DNA from: Coraliomargarita sp965656715
Lineage (GTDB): Bacteria > Verrucomicrobiota > Verrucomicrobiia > Opitutales > Coraliomargaritaceae
NCBI GenBank assembly: GCA_965656715.1
Contig: CBFHLR010000002.1
Coordinates: 95,362 to 159,361, forward strand
Length of the DNA: 64,000 nt
Direction of reading: 5' to 3'
Below are positions 1-8,946 of the stretch, one piece after another (the first letter of the stretch is position 1; each line of letters starts with the position of its first letter). The notes under the pieces are model-generated. The model was not told where the DNA came from. It did no database searches and saw only the letters and a program-made list of their open reading frames with translations. The position numbers were made by a program, and so were the translations under genes.

Positions 1-13
1 AAATGTGCTAGAA

Positions 14-1195
14 TTAACAATCCGAGAATCGTGGCACAGGAGCCGCGTGCACCTGGTGTGCTACTGTCTTTTGTAGCTTCCTAATCTCAGCCTCGGAAGC
101 GCTCACAGCCTTCTTTGTGTCAAGCGTTTCGATGGTGAGTGAGGTGGTGCGCGACTCGCCGCCGGCGAGAGTGATGACACGACCTTTCTCACGCTCGTAA
201 CGACGTGAATTCGGATAATTGGTTGCCGGCTCTAGTCCGGTCACATAGCCATCGGCGTTACCCGAGGTGTTTTTCCAGAGCGTGAAGCAAGGGAAGTCCT
301 TGAGTGAGTAACGCAGTAATGAACCGGCGCTTCCTGCATTGTTGCGTAGTAAGGCCATTGTCTCGCGACTGCCGCGCTTGCCGACGAGCTCATAAAGGTA
401 AGCTTGTTCAACAAAGCCTACTTGGGCCGGGCCGTATAGATCGTAAGTATCGATGCCTTCCTGTGAGCGCGGATCACGGGGAGCGACTTGCTTGAACGGC
501 GCGAGCATTTTGGAGCCTTTTTCAAGCAATGGTTCACCGTAATTAATATGGTAGAGCATCTGGTGCTCCTGCGGATTGTTGCCGAGATTAGTCACGGTGT
601 CAGTGATCGTCATTGCTCCGGAGCCAAACTCGGTGCGTATCTCGACATTAAGGCGCAGTGCCGGACCAAACATCATGGTTTCATCTACCTCACCTTTGAC
701 GATGATTGCTTCGTCGGTGACTTCGATATCCACGGATCGCGCAGGTATGTTGGCGATGTTGCCATGAAGTGTGAGTGGCACGACGAAGGCATTGCCACTA
801 TAGTCGGTTACGGTATCCATACCGGGTGCACCCATGCTATTGATACCGCAGCGCACAAACCATTCGTTAAAGCCCTTTAACCAGCCGAGGCCACCACGGT
901 CCTGTAGATTCATAAAAGACGGGTTTACGGGATCCTTAACCGGAGAGTCCCAGCCTAGTGAGATGTCGCCACACTGGCCCTTCCAGATGCCCATACCTCT
1001 GCTTGGGAGCACTGCGAAGGACAGCTTGCCGTTATTGACTTCGACGACATGAACTCCCTCCTGCAAGCCGCCACGTAGGGTGTAGGATTGAACAGACCAA
1101 TTAGAGCTAGAGTCGGATTCTGACACTAAGTTTACTGCTTGAAAACCTGTCTTTGCTGTCGGAGAAAGCAGGGAAAGCTTATGTAATGTTTTCAT
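14..1195 (-). CDS. DUF4432 family protein (aldose 1-epimerase-like)
   Basis: The 393-residue protein resembles the DUF4432 branch of the galactose-mutarotase superfamily. Recognisable stretches are LPSRGMGIW (about residues 64-72), GLGWLKGFNEWFVRCG (about 103-118) and a histidine pair in EHQMLYHINYGEP (about 213-225), where superfamily members place sugar-binding and catalytic residues. No signal peptide is visible, so it is probably cytoplasmic. It starts 21 bp after the PfkB-family kinase gene and is likely co-transcribed with it. A role in anomer interconversion of a free sugar feeding that kinase is inference; the true substrate is unknown. Confidence 0.75.
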   Translation of the reverse strand: MKTLHKLSLLSPTAKTGFQAVNLVSESDSSSNWSVQSYTLRGGLQEGVHVVEVNNGKLSFAVLPSRGMGIWKGQCGDISLGWDSPVKDPVNPSFMNLQDRGGLGWLKGFNEWFVRCGINSMGAPGMDTVTDYSGNAFVVPLTLHGNIANIPARSVDIEVTDEAIIVKGEVDETMMFGPALRLNVEIRTEFGSGAMTITDTVTNLGNNPQEHQMLYHINYGEPLLEKGSKMLAPFKQVAPRDPRSQEGIDTYDLYGPAQVGFVEQAYLYELVGKRGSRETMALLRNNAGSAGSLLRYSLKDFPCFTLWKNTSGNADGYVTGLEPATNYPNSRRYEREKGRVITLAGGESRTTSLTIETLDTKKAVSASEAEIRKLQKTVAHQVHAAPVPRFSDC

Positions 1196-1216
1196 TTTGC
1201 TCCAATAGCTTGAGGA

Positions 1217-2320
1217 TTATTTGTCGGATGCTTTTTCAAGCTGAGCGATGAGTTGCTCCTTATTTGGACCGGTTCCTTGAGTCACAAAGAAAGCTGTTGT
1301 AGCATTGGCGAGGGCCAGACGCCGTTTGATTGGTAAGTCGCCTAGGGAGGCGCAGATATAGCCACCGTTGAAGCTGTCGCCTGCACCGGCGAGGCGCACG
1401 ACATTGGTTTGACGCTCCTGCATGGCGAGTGCTTCGCCTTCGCCGACGCGCGATGCGGCTGCGTAATCCGGTGTGTGGACTACGAGCTCGTCGAAGCCGA
1501 TCTTATCGCGTGCGATTGGCAGGGCAGCCATGATGGACTCTGGAGTCGCGTCCTTGCACTCAACTCCGATACGTAAGCAGAGCTCCATAATCTCGTGGTG
1601 GTTGAGGCTAAAAGTCATCGGGATCTTGTCGTTATAGGACTTGATCAGTTCGAGCGACTTGATGAAGGCTTCGGCGGACTTCTTCTTGATGTCTGCGAAG
1701 TCAAAGAACATGCGCTTCGGTGGTGTGACGGATGCGTCTTCATACTGCTTCATGAAGCCAATGAAGAGGTCGTCGAAGTTGGAGGTAAGTGACCAGTATC
1801 CGAGGCCGAGGATGTCGACATCGGTAAACAGTTCCTTGGTCTTCTCGGCGCCAAAGTGTGTTTCGAAGTCGGCCCACTTGAGGTTGGACACACGGCCTAG
1901 GTCGCTCATCAGTAGTTTACCATTCTGGAATTCAAATGCGAGTGTCAGTGCTGGATCACCGAGTGAGGTGAGGTCGCAGATGTCGACGAACTCTTCATAT
2001 GCAGAGTCGATTTTATCCGCACCATAAAGGCCCGGCAGCACTGGTTTGAGGCCGAGGCACGCAGCGATGCGACCAGTGTTGATACCGAAGCCACCTTCGC
2101 AACGGCGCTTTGGGACGATTTCCACGCCAACACCTCCACCGGCGCGTTCAACAATCAACTCGCCGAAGTTCTTGAGGTCCTCGATTGCGGAGAATTCGGA
2201 TGGGCTGGTTCGTTCCTCGACAATCTCGTAGGTTTCATCAACGAAACCGTCGCATCCCAGTAGAATGTTGCCGCTCATGCCGTTAATGTAATCGATGTAT
2301 TCTTTCATCTCTGTGCTCAT
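1217..2320 (-). CDS. PfkB-family carbohydrate kinase
   Basis: A 367-residue ribokinase/PfkB-superfamily protein. The signature LAGAGDSFNGG near residue 310 carries the catalytic Asp and anion-hole glycines, and the N-terminal GCDGFVDE and GGGVGVE segments occupy the usual substrate-binding half. It is longer than typical PfkB kinases (about 300-320 residues). It leads a two-gene minus-strand unit with the DUF4432 protein. The substrate cannot be read from sequence; beside a fucose/rhamnose locus a sugar or sugar-phosphate kinase role is likely, but it is not the rhamnulokinase, which is encoded separately. Confidence 0.75.
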   Translation of the reverse strand: MSTEMKEYIDYINGMSGNILLGCDGFVDETYEIVEERTSPSEFSAIEDLKNFGELIVERAGGGVGVEIVPKRRCEGGFGINTGRIAACLGLKPVLPGLYGADKIDSAYEEFVDICDLTSLGDPALTLAFEFQNGKLLMSDLGRVSNLKWADFETHFGAEKTKELFTDVDILGLGYWSLTSNFDDLFIGFMKQYEDASVTPPKRMFFDFADIKKKSAEAFIKSLELIKSYNDKIPMTFSLNHHEIMELCLRIGVECKDATPESIMAALPIARDKIGFDELVVHTPDYAAASRVGEGEALAMQERQTNVVRLAGAGDSFNGGYICASLGDLPIKRRLALANATTAFFVTQGTGPNKEQLIAQLEKASDK

Positions 2321-2671
2321 AGTGGTTACTGAATCTTGAGTGGGTTACTGTTGGGCGCGGACATAGTGCCATAATAATCGCGCATCAGATTTTCTTATTC
2401 TGGAATGTATCGAATTTCAAGAAACTTATGCGCAAAGTAGGATTAATCGTTAAAAAAGTAGTTAGGGGCTGATTATCAGCTCCTTGCACATGCGTAGCAG
2501 ATCGCCAAGTTGGCGACTCGTCGATATTGTCTAAATAACTGATCTACATGTTCCGACCTTTAGCATCTGACTTTTAAATTTGAGTTAAACTAAAGGCACT
2601 GCTGAACAGCTACAAAAACGCCGCAACAGATTATCTGAGGCGGCGTTTAATTTGATAAATCTAGGATCGGG
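2321..2671. other. Intergenic region between lutC and the pfkB-family gene
   Basis: About 350 bp with no convincing gene. It holds the terminator of the lut operon near 2613-2648 and, on the side next to 2320, must hold the promoter of the minus-strand kinase/DUF4432 unit. No promoter could be assigned with confidence. Confidence 0.5.
2613..2648 (-). terminator. Rho-independent terminator of deoR-rhaB-lutABC
   Basis: Arms 2616-2624 and 2640-2648 (AAACGCCGC and GCGGCGTTT) are perfectly complementary over 9 bp around a 15-base loop. On the minus strand the stem is followed by a run of five T (complement of 2614-2618). It lies 24 bp beyond the lutC stop. Confidence 0.8.
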
Positions 2672-3280
2672 CTACGGGATGATGAAGCCGATCTGGATGC
2701 CAGGTCCGTGAACACCTTCAATGAGGATGCCTTCGACATCGGCTGTTTTGGAAGGGCCGGTGCAAAAAATTATCGATGGATCGTCTCCGAAAAGGTCGAT
2801 CGCGTCGGGTATCGTGGCAACGATGTCAGCCTCTTTGATGACCGCAATATGGATCCAGGGAGTGAGTGCACCCAAGCGCGAGGAGCTGTCGACATCCTTG
2901 AGCATGATTGTGCCGCTCTCGGCGATAGCAGCGGATGCCTTGGTAATACCGAATGCATAGTCATCGACTTTGGCCTCGTCATATTCAGTGTCGAATGTAA
3001 CGCCGTCGAGAGCCTCAAAGGTTGGGGCGAGCTCGGGGTCGCAGTAACCGAAGCTAACGTCTTCGGCTTTGAGCATCTCAGTGAGTTGATCCAGTGAGTC
3101 GCAAAAGCGCGAACTGGCGAAGGCAAGCTTATCGGCAAGTTGCTCTTTCAGGCTGTTGAATTCGCCGGAGGGTTTGCAGACCACGAAGTCGGAGTCCCAT
3201 TCAGGCTTAGCTGTGCGCTCTGGGAGTGGCTCGAGTGCTGCACGGATGGCGGAAAAGATTTTTTCTCTATCGGAGCTCAT
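2672..3280 (-). CDS. lutC: Lactate utilization protein LutC (LUD domain)
   Basis: This 202-residue protein matches the LutC/YkgG type of LUD-domain protein: GITKASAAIAESGTIML at about residues 109-125, then SRLGALTPWIHIAVI and a C-terminal FCTGPSKTADVEGILIEGVHGPG segment. LutABC together oxidise L-lactate to pyruvate. The start lies 8 bp beyond lutB, and it is the last gene before the terminator at 2613. The location is informative because lactate is the predicted end product of the neighbouring microcompartment pathway. Confidence 0.9.
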   Translation of the reverse strand: MSSDREKIFSAIRAALEPLPERTAKPEWDSDFVVCKPSGEFNSLKEQLADKLAFASSRFCDSLDQLTEMLKAEDVSFGYCDPELAPTFEALDGVTFDTEYDEAKVDDYAFGITKASAAIAESGTIMLKDVDSSSRLGALTPWIHIAVIKEADIVATIPDAIDLFGDDPSIIFCTGPSKTADVEGILIEGVHGPGIQIGFIIP

Positions 3281-3288
3281 CGTTCAAT

Positions 3289-4683
3289 TTACTTTCTATT
3301 TTTAAACCATTTGCGGAATTCGCCGCCTTCAAACTTTGGCAATTTCCGGGTTCCTTGCCAACTTTGTGCGGACGGGTGAGGCACTAGTTGGGTTGGAATG
3401 TAGTTCATGGTGTGCCCCATTGTGAGTGCGCCCTTCCACATTGCAGGTTGGGAACACATGGTTGCCCACATTCCTAGGTTTGGTGTGCCTTTCATTGCCT
3501 CGCCGGCTTTTTCGCGCTTGGCTTTATCCCGCAAACGTAGGAGCAGGTCCGGGATTGGAATGTTGACAGGGCAAACTTCGTTACATGCGCCACAAAGACT
3601 GGATGCTTTAGGCAGGTCGGCTAGTTCCGGGAAACGGTTGCCGGCAAGCAAGGGGCTGAGCACGGCTCCGACCGGGCCAGGGTAGGTGCTACGATAGGCG
3701 TGTCCACCAGACTGACGGTAAATCGGGCAGATGTTCAAGCAGGCACCACAACGGATGCAGCGCAGGATCTCGCGACACTCGCTGGCCAATACTTCGCTGC
3801 GACGGTTATCGACGAAGATGACGTGCATGTGCTCAGGACCATCGGGTTGTCCTTCGCGTTTTGGGCCACTGATGAATTGATTATAAACGGTGAGCTGCTG
3901 GCCGGTTCCGGAGCGTCCAATCAGATTAAGAAAGACGCCAAGGTCACGGTCAGTTGGCACAAGCTTCTCAATGCCCACGACTGCAATGTGAACCTTGTTG
4001 GCTGCCATGCAGAAGCGTGCATTGCCTTCGTTGGTGATGAGCACAATACGTCCGCTCTCTGCGGAGACAAAATTTGCGCCGGTCATGCCACAGTCGGCAT
4101 CGATATATTTTTGACGTAAGAAATTACGTGCGCGACGTGTGATGGTCGTCGGGTCGTCGTTGTAATCAGGTCCGACGCCTTCACGCTCGAAGGTCTTTGC
4201 AATGCCACGGCGATTCTTATGCACGATCGGAGTGACGATGTGCGATGGGTGGTCGTTGTCTAATTGAAGTATGAATTCACCAAGGTCGGTCTCGATGACT
4301 TTCTTTCCTTTGCCTTCGAGGTAGTGGAGCAGCTCGATTTCTTCGGTAAGCATACTCTTGGATTTCACTAGGCTTTCACAGCCGTGCTCGTTCATGATGT
4401 CGAGCACGGTCTTCAAGGCTGTGTCTTCGTCGAAAGCGTAGTGCACCTTCGCACCGTTCCGCGTGAAGGATTCTTCAGCCTGTTCGAGGTAAGTGTCGAG
4501 GTGCTCAAGAGTGTGCTGCTTGATGAGACCTGCGGTTTCGCGGAGTTTGTCCGAATCCTCATAGTCACGTTCGAGCGCAGCCATGCGGCGCTCAGCTTTC
4601 ATCTTGGCGCCTATGAAGTTCGCGTCATGCACCTCGTTCGTGAGGTCGCGTGCGACTTTGTCGATTTTCTGTTTAGACTTCAT
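3289..4683 (-). CDS. lutB: Lactate utilization iron-sulfur protein LutB
   Basis: The 464-residue protein has an N-terminal LUD domain and a C-terminal ferredoxin-like domain with two cysteine clusters, CIRCGACLNICP (about 309-320) and CGACNEVCP (about 366-374). The conserved HAYRSTYPGPVGAVLSPLL stretch lies between the clusters, as in LutB/YkgF. It is expected to form the iron-sulfur electron-transfer core of the lactate oxidation complex. It sits 5 bp after lutA and 8 bp before lutC, which indicates translational coupling in one operon. Confidence 0.93.
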   Translation of the reverse strand: MKSKQKIDKVARDLTNEVHDANFIGAKMKAERRMAALERDYEDSDKLRETAGLIKQHTLEHLDTYLEQAEESFTRNGAKVHYAFDEDTALKTVLDIMNEHGCESLVKSKSMLTEEIELLHYLEGKGKKVIETDLGEFILQLDNDHPSHIVTPIVHKNRRGIAKTFEREGVGPDYNDDPTTITRRARNFLRQKYIDADCGMTGANFVSAESGRIVLITNEGNARFCMAANKVHIAVVGIEKLVPTDRDLGVFLNLIGRSGTGQQLTVYNQFISGPKREGQPDGPEHMHVIFVDNRRSEVLASECREILRCIRCGACLNICPIYRQSGGHAYRSTYPGPVGAVLSPLLAGNRFPELADLPKASSLCGACNEVCPVNIPIPDLLLRLRDKAKREKAGEAMKGTPNLGMWATMCSQPAMWKGALTMGHTMNYIPTQLVPHPSAQSWQGTRKLPKFEGGEFRKWFKNRK

Positions 4684-4688
4684 TGCTC

Positions 4689-5462
4689 TTAAAGTTTGCC
4701 AGCGTTCTTAAGTGAATCGCGGAGGATTTGCGCAAGGTGCATGCGCTTATAGGGCATGCCTTGCTTGTCCATCATGCCGCCGAAATGCATCATACAGCCC
4801 ATGTCGGCTGCGGCAACGATGTCCGGCTTGCAGGCGGTCAGGTTCTCGATTTTGAGTTCGCCCATCTTTTCGGAAATGTTGGGGAAGCTGACTGAGAAGG
4901 TGCCGCCAAAGCCGCAGCATTGTTCCACTTCGTCGATTGGCTGGAGGTCGATGCCCTCGATGCTGTTGAGTAGAGTGCTGACGGCTTCCGGACTGCGTGA
5001 GCCACGCAAGTGACAACTGCGGTGGAAGGTCATCTTCGCGTCGAGTTGACCAGGCCACTCTGTCACGCCGAGTCCATACACGATGTAGTCGGCAAGCTCC
5101 CAAGTGCGTTCGCCTAGAGCTTTGACTTCGGGCAAGTCATCTTCCTTTTCAAAGGCGAGTAGGGCGCCGTGAAAGATCATCGCCGCGCAGGAGCCGGATG
5201 GTGATATAATCGGCTTGTCGCCGCTAAAGACCCTGACCGCATTGCGCACGACTTTGCGTGAGTTTTCCCAGTCGCCTGCATTGAATGCAGGTTGGCCACA
5301 ACAGGTTTGGCCGTCGGGCAACTCGATGTCGCAGCCGAGGAATTCAAGGACTTCGACGGTAGCCATTGCGACGTCTGCATAAAATGCGTCGCACAGGCAG
5401 GTCGTCATCATCTGGATGGACTTACCGGTCGGTCGGTTCGGTGGAGTATGAAGCAAGCTCAT
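4689..5462 (-). CDS. lutA: Lactate utilization protein LutA (CCG domains)
   Basis: A 257-residue protein with two cysteine-rich CCG-type domains. The first is visible as TCLCDAFYADV and GQTCCGQPAFNAGD, the second as FHRSCHLRGS and EQCCGFGGTFSV, the arrangement of LutA/YkgE and the related heterodisulfide-reductase family. It is the first lut gene, 36 bp downstream of rhaB, so lactate oxidation appears co-transcribed with rhamnulose phosphorylation. The ATG at 5462 gives a normal family length. Confidence 0.93.
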   Translation of the reverse strand: MSLLHTPPNRPTGKSIQMMTTCLCDAFYADVAMATVEVLEFLGCDIELPDGQTCCGQPAFNAGDWENSRKVVRNAVRVFSGDKPIISPSGSCAAMIFHGALLAFEKEDDLPEVKALGERTWELADYIVYGLGVTEWPGQLDAKMTFHRSCHLRGSRSPEAVSTLLNSIEGIDLQPIDEVEQCCGFGGTFSVSFPNISEKMGELKIENLTACKPDIVAAADMGCMMHFGGMMDKQGMPYKRMHLAQILRDSLKNAGKL

Positions 5463-5498
5463 GTGTGTGTGTTCTGTTCTCTTGCCGAGGACTAATAT

Positions 5499-6980
5499 TT
5501 AGCCTCCCGTAATTTTAGCAAATTTGATTTTCGCTTCGGCCCATGGCACTTGATCCTCGGGTTCGAAGGTTTCGACCAGTGAGGAGTTGAGAATGATTTT
5601 ACGGCCTTCGGAGATGTTTTGGATGTCACTGTTGGCGAGCATTTGGACGAGGATGTTGCCGAGGCCAGTGGCTTCGACTGGGCATGCTGCGACCGTTACG
5701 CCGATTGAGTTGGCAGCAAACTGATTGAGGAGTTTGTCCTGGCAGCCGCCCCCCACAATGTGAAGGGTGCTCGGCTTGTGTTCGGTATATTGCACTAAGT
5801 TTTCCCAGACTTGTGCATAACGCAGCGCGAGGCTTTCGTAGATGCAGCGGATGATCTCACCTTTGGTTTCAGGTATCGGCTGACCGGTTTCGTGGCAATA
5901 TTCTTGGATCTTTTCCGGCATGCGGCCTTCTTCGACAAAGCGGTGGTCGTCGGGATTGATAAAGCTACGGAATGGCTCTGCTTCGGCTGCGAAGCTTGCC
6001 ATTTTGCTGTAGGGGACGTCTTCCCCATGGGCTTTCCAGTAGCGCTTGGTTTGTTGGATCAGCCAGAGGCCGCAAATATTCTTGAGGAAACGAACGGTGT
6101 TGTTAACGCCGGTTTCGTTCGTGAAGCCATCCGTCATCGACTGCTCGTTGATGACAGGTTCCGGTAGTTCGAGGCCGAGCAGGGACCAAGTGCCACTGCT
6201 TAAGTAAGCGGGTGTTTGCGCTTGGCTTGGCACCGCTGCGACCGCGCTGGCGGTATCATGTCCGGCTACAGTGATCACGTTGACTCCCACGAGGCCGGTG
6301 CGTCGTGCGACTTTTTCGGTTAGGCTACCGAGTGTCGTGCCAGGGTCACTGATGCTTTTGAAAAGGTGCTTGGGCAGACCAAGTTTTTCGATCAGGTCGT
6401 AATCCCAGTCGAGTGTCTTGGCGCTATAGAGCTGGGAGGTGCTCGCGATACTACGTTCCTGAGTCTTGTTACCTGTTAGCCAAAAACCCAAAATGTCCGG
6501 GATAAAGAGGATGTCCTCGGCAGCCTCCAGTGCCGGGTTGCGACCTTCAACTTCAGAGAGCAGTTGATAGAGTGAGTTAAAGAACAAACACTCGATACCT
6601 GTCGCACCGTAAATTTCATCGCGTGGCACCTTGGCGAAGGCCTTTTCCATCATGCCGTCCGTGCGGCTGTCGCGGTAATTGTAGGGCAAGCCGAGCATGC
6701 GGCCATCTTTGTCGAAGAGGCCGTAATCAACGCCCCAAGTGTCGATACCAATGCTGACGACGGCATCGCCGTAGGTGTCGGCGGCAATGCGAAGCCCTTC
6801 CAGAATATCTTGGTAGAGTGCCGTGAGGTTGCAGTGCACGCCGCTTGGAAGCTCGAGCCCAATGTTCTCAAAACGGTTGAGTTCGTGTAATTCGATTCGC
6901 ACACCGTCGAACTCTCCGGCGAGGACGCGTCCGCTGCCAGCTCCTAAATCGACTGCAAGATATACTTTCTTTTGGCTCAT
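5499..6980 (-). CDS. rhaB: Rhamnulokinase (FGGY family)
   Basis: The 493-residue FGGY kinase begins with VYLAVDLGAGSGRV, the RhaB-type phosphate-binding loop, and carries IGIDTWGVDYGLFD and PYNYRDSRTDGM near residues 77-110, both characteristic of rhamnulokinases. Further motifs are VAGHDTASAV, SSGTWSLLGLE and the C-terminal HIVGGGCQDKLLNQ. It would make L-rhamnulose-1-phosphate, the substrate of the microcompartment aldolase; activity on L-fuculose is possible but cannot be judged here. It lies 38 bp after deoR and 36 bp before lutA. No rhaA or fucI isomerase is present in the window. Confidence 0.88.
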   Translation of the reverse strand: MSQKKVYLAVDLGAGSGRVLAGEFDGVRIELHELNRFENIGLELPSGVHCNLTALYQDILEGLRIAADTYGDAVVSIGIDTWGVDYGLFDKDGRMLGLPYNYRDSRTDGMMEKAFAKVPRDEIYGATGIECLFFNSLYQLLSEVEGRNPALEAAEDILFIPDILGFWLTGNKTQERSIASTSQLYSAKTLDWDYDLIEKLGLPKHLFKSISDPGTTLGSLTEKVARRTGLVGVNVITVAGHDTASAVAAVPSQAQTPAYLSSGTWSLLGLELPEPVINEQSMTDGFTNETGVNNTVRFLKNICGLWLIQQTKRYWKAHGEDVPYSKMASFAAEAEPFRSFINPDDHRFVEEGRMPEKIQEYCHETGQPIPETKGEIIRCIYESLALRYAQVWENLVQYTEHKPSTLHIVGGGCQDKLLNQFAANSIGVTVAACPVEATGLGNILVQMLANSDIQNISEGRKIILNSSLVETFEPEDQVPWAEAKIKFAKITGG

Positions 6981-7018
6981 TTACGTTGGTGTATAGGTAG
7001 GTTGGTAGTAATATTAAA

Positions 7019-7780
7019 CTATTGGGCGATGGTTAGGCGTATGCCCTTGGCCTCGATTTGTTTCGCAATGTTACTGGAGATCCCGCTGTCGGTGATGATC
7101 CGCGAAATGTTGCCGCACTCTGCGAAGAAGTATTCGGATTTTTGGTTGAACTTGCTCGAGTCGACGAGAAGCACAACCTCTTCGGCATATTGCACGAGAC
7201 GCTCTTTGAATGTGGCTTGCTGCTCAAAGCCTTCGCTGGCTCCACGGTCTGTGTCGAAGCCAATGCAGGAAATGAAGGCGGTGTTGATATGGTGTCGGCG
7301 TAAGGCATTGATACTGTCACCACCGACGAACGTTCGGGTCTTGGGGTGATAGCGCCCTCCTGTAGAGATGACCTCAACATTCTCCTTGCCGGTCAAATGC
7401 TCGAGGACGGCAAAGGCATTGGTGACGACGCGATAGGGCAGGTCCGGAAGGATAGACACCAGCGAGACTGCGGTCGTGCTACTATCAAAGGCGTAGGTTT
7501 GCCCCGGTTGGATCAGTTCAATCGCTGCCTTGGCGATCGTCTTCTTGCTCTCAATGTTGAGGCTGCTTCGCTCGCTAAAAGACTGAAGATTGGGGCGCCC
7601 ACTTAAACTGCTGGCACCCCCATGTATGCGTGTGAGTTGCTCGTTGTCAGCGAGAACCTGCAAGTCTCGGCGTATTGTCTCGTCGGTGACTTGAAACTCT
7701 TCTGCTAGGTCGATTGTGCGCACGGTGCCACGTTCATCCAGTAGGGCGAGAATTTGTTGGTGTCGTTCAGGGGCGAGCAT
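7019..7780 (-). CDS. DeoR-family transcriptional regulator
   Basis: The start at 7780 gives 253 residues, the normal DeoR/GlpR length; an upstream in-frame start at 7966 would overlap the divergent pduL gene and add 62 unrelated residues. The N-terminal helix-turn-helix is RHQQILALLDERGTVRTIDL followed by TDETIRRDL. The C-terminal sugar-phosphate sensing domain shows FDSSTTAVSL, STGGRYH and DSSKFNQKS. Divergent from the BMC operon and leading rhaB-lutABC, it is the obvious local regulator. The effector is probably a sugar phosphate or DHAP-type intermediate (inference). Confidence 0.9.
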   Translation of the reverse strand: MLAPERHQQILALLDERGTVRTIDLAEEFQVTDETIRRDLQVLADNEQLTRIHGGASSLSGRPNLQSFSERSSLNIESKKTIAKAAIELIQPGQTYAFDSSTTAVSLVSILPDLPYRVVTNAFAVLEHLTGKENVEVISTGGRYHPKTRTFVGGDSINALRRHHINTAFISCIGFDTDRGASEGFEQQATFKERLVQYAEEVVLLVDSSKFNQKSEYFFAECGNISRIITDSGISSNIAKQIEAKGIRLTIAQ

Positions 7781-7905
7781 GTTAAATTGTGGTCTATTCT
7801 TTGTTTGTGTCTGTAGATTGTTGGAAAAAAGGCCGTAAATGCAAGAAATATGTTGACTTGTGTTGGGAATATTTGGTTTTTTGTAGCTGAAACAAAGAAT
7901 TTCAA
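7781..7905. promoter_or_regulatory. Divergent deoR/pduL control region with paired 11-bp inverted repeat
   Basis: The 125-bp spacer between deoR and pduL must drive both operons. ATTCTTTGTTT at 7796-7806 and its exact reverse complement AAACAAAGAAT at 7890-7900 sit symmetrically, 15 bp upstream of the deoR ATG and 5 bp upstream of the pduL ATG. They are good operator candidates for the local DeoR protein. A TTGACT at 7853-7858 may be a -35 element, but no convincing -10 was found at normal spacing. Confidence 0.5.
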
Positions 7906-8589
7906 ATGTCTTCAACACCAAATCAACCCCTGAATCGCGCCCAAATCGAACTGATGGTGCGCGCAAGTCTCAGTCGCCAACAGGGCGCAAGCGCTCCTGC
8001 TGCTGTATCGGGGCCACCCAATCCACTCGTCGTGAACTCGAGTGCGCGCCACTGCCACCTTTCGCAAGAAGCGGTTGAGATCCTCTTCGGTAAGGGCCAC
8101 CAGCTCACTCCGATGAAGTGGTTGTATATGGATGGCCAGTATGCGGCTGAAGAGTCGGTGACTTTGATTGGTCCACGTAGCCGCGTGATTTCCAATCTCC
8201 GTATCCTCGGTCCTTGTCGCGACTTCAATCAGGTCGAGTTGGCATATACCGATGCGATCTCTCTTGGCTTTAAGGTGCCGGTGCGCAACTCCGGTGACAT
8301 CGCAGGCACACCGGGTGGTATGCTGATGGGCCCGAAGGGCTACCTAAAAATGGAAGAGGGCATCATCCGCGCAGCACCGCACGTGCACATGACTCCTCAG
8401 GATGCCGACTACTATGGCGTCAAAGATAAGGACTTCATGAAGCTCAAGGTCGGCGGCGATTTAGCAATGACCTTTGACCGCATCTTCGTGCGCGTTGACC
8501 CGTCCTTCAAACTCGAAGTCCACATCGACACCGACGAAGCCAACGCCTGTGGCCTTGGACCGGACGTTCCTTGTGAGCTCGTTAAATAA
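7906..8589 (+). CDS. pduL: PduL-type phosphate propanoyltransferase (microcompartment phosphotransacylase)
   Basis: A 227-residue PduL-family phosphotransacylase. The metal-binding histidine motifs are visible as SARHCHLS (about 46-53) and APHVHMTP (about 163-170), with GPRSRVISNLRILGP and VRNSGDIAGTPG between them. The N-terminal stretch RAQIELMVRASLSRQQ forms an amphipathic helix followed by a Pro/Ala linker, the layout of an encapsulation peptide. It would convert lactoyl-CoA (or propionyl-CoA) to the acyl phosphate and recycle CoA inside the shell. It is the first gene of the BMC operon. Confidence 0.93.
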   Translation: MSSTPNQPLNRAQIELMVRASLSRQQGASAPAAVSGPPNPLVVNSSARHCHLSQEAVEILFGKGHQLTPMKWLYMDGQYAAEESVTLIGPRSRVISNLRILGPCRDFNQVELAYTDAISLGFKVPVRNSGDIAGTPGGMLMGPKGYLKMEEGIIRAAPHVHMTPQDADYYGVKDKDFMKLKVGGDLAMTFDRIFVRVDPSFKLEVHIDTDEANACGLGPDVPCELVK

Positions 8590-8652
8590 ACTTTCGGATA
8601 TTACGTATCCTGAATCTCAATACATTACACACAACCAAAACCAATACATATC

Positions 8653-8919
8653 ATGAGTGAATCAATTGGATTGATCGAAACAAAGGGCCTTACGGGCTCA
8701 ATCGAGGCTAGCGATGCAATGGCTAAGGCCGCAGCGGTAAGCCTAGTGAAGCAAGTCTCCATCGGCGGTGGTTTCCTTACCGTTCTTGTTAAGGGAGACG
8801 TCGGTAGCGTTAAGGCTGCTGTTGAAGCAGGTGCAGAAGCTGCAAATCGCGTCGGTGAGCTTGTTGCTTCCAACGTCATTGCACGTCCGCACGAAGACCT
8901 CCTCAAATACTTTCAATAA
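8653..8919 (+). CDS. BMC-H shell protein 1
   Basis: An 88-residue single BMC domain: IGLIETKGLTGSIEASDAM at the N-terminus, GDVGSVKAAVEAGAEAA in the second half and VIARPHEDL at the C-terminus, as in PduA/CcmK-type hexamer subunits. The loop that lines the central pore reads SIGGGF instead of the canonical KIGSG. It starts 63 bp after pduL and is the first of three hexamer genes, which probably build the facets of the polyhedral shell. Confidence 0.95.
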   Translation: MSESIGLIETKGLTGSIEASDAMAKAAAVSLVKQVSIGGGFLTVLVKGDVGSVKAAVEAGAEAANRVGELVASNVIARPHEDLLKYFQ

Positions 8920-8946
8920 TAAATCCTAAGTAAGGAGAATAATACC

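Noticed and set aside
7781..7966. N-terminal extension of the DeoR regulator to 7966
   Set aside because: It would overlap the start of pduL and the spacer with the inverted repeat, and it adds 62 residues not found in the family.
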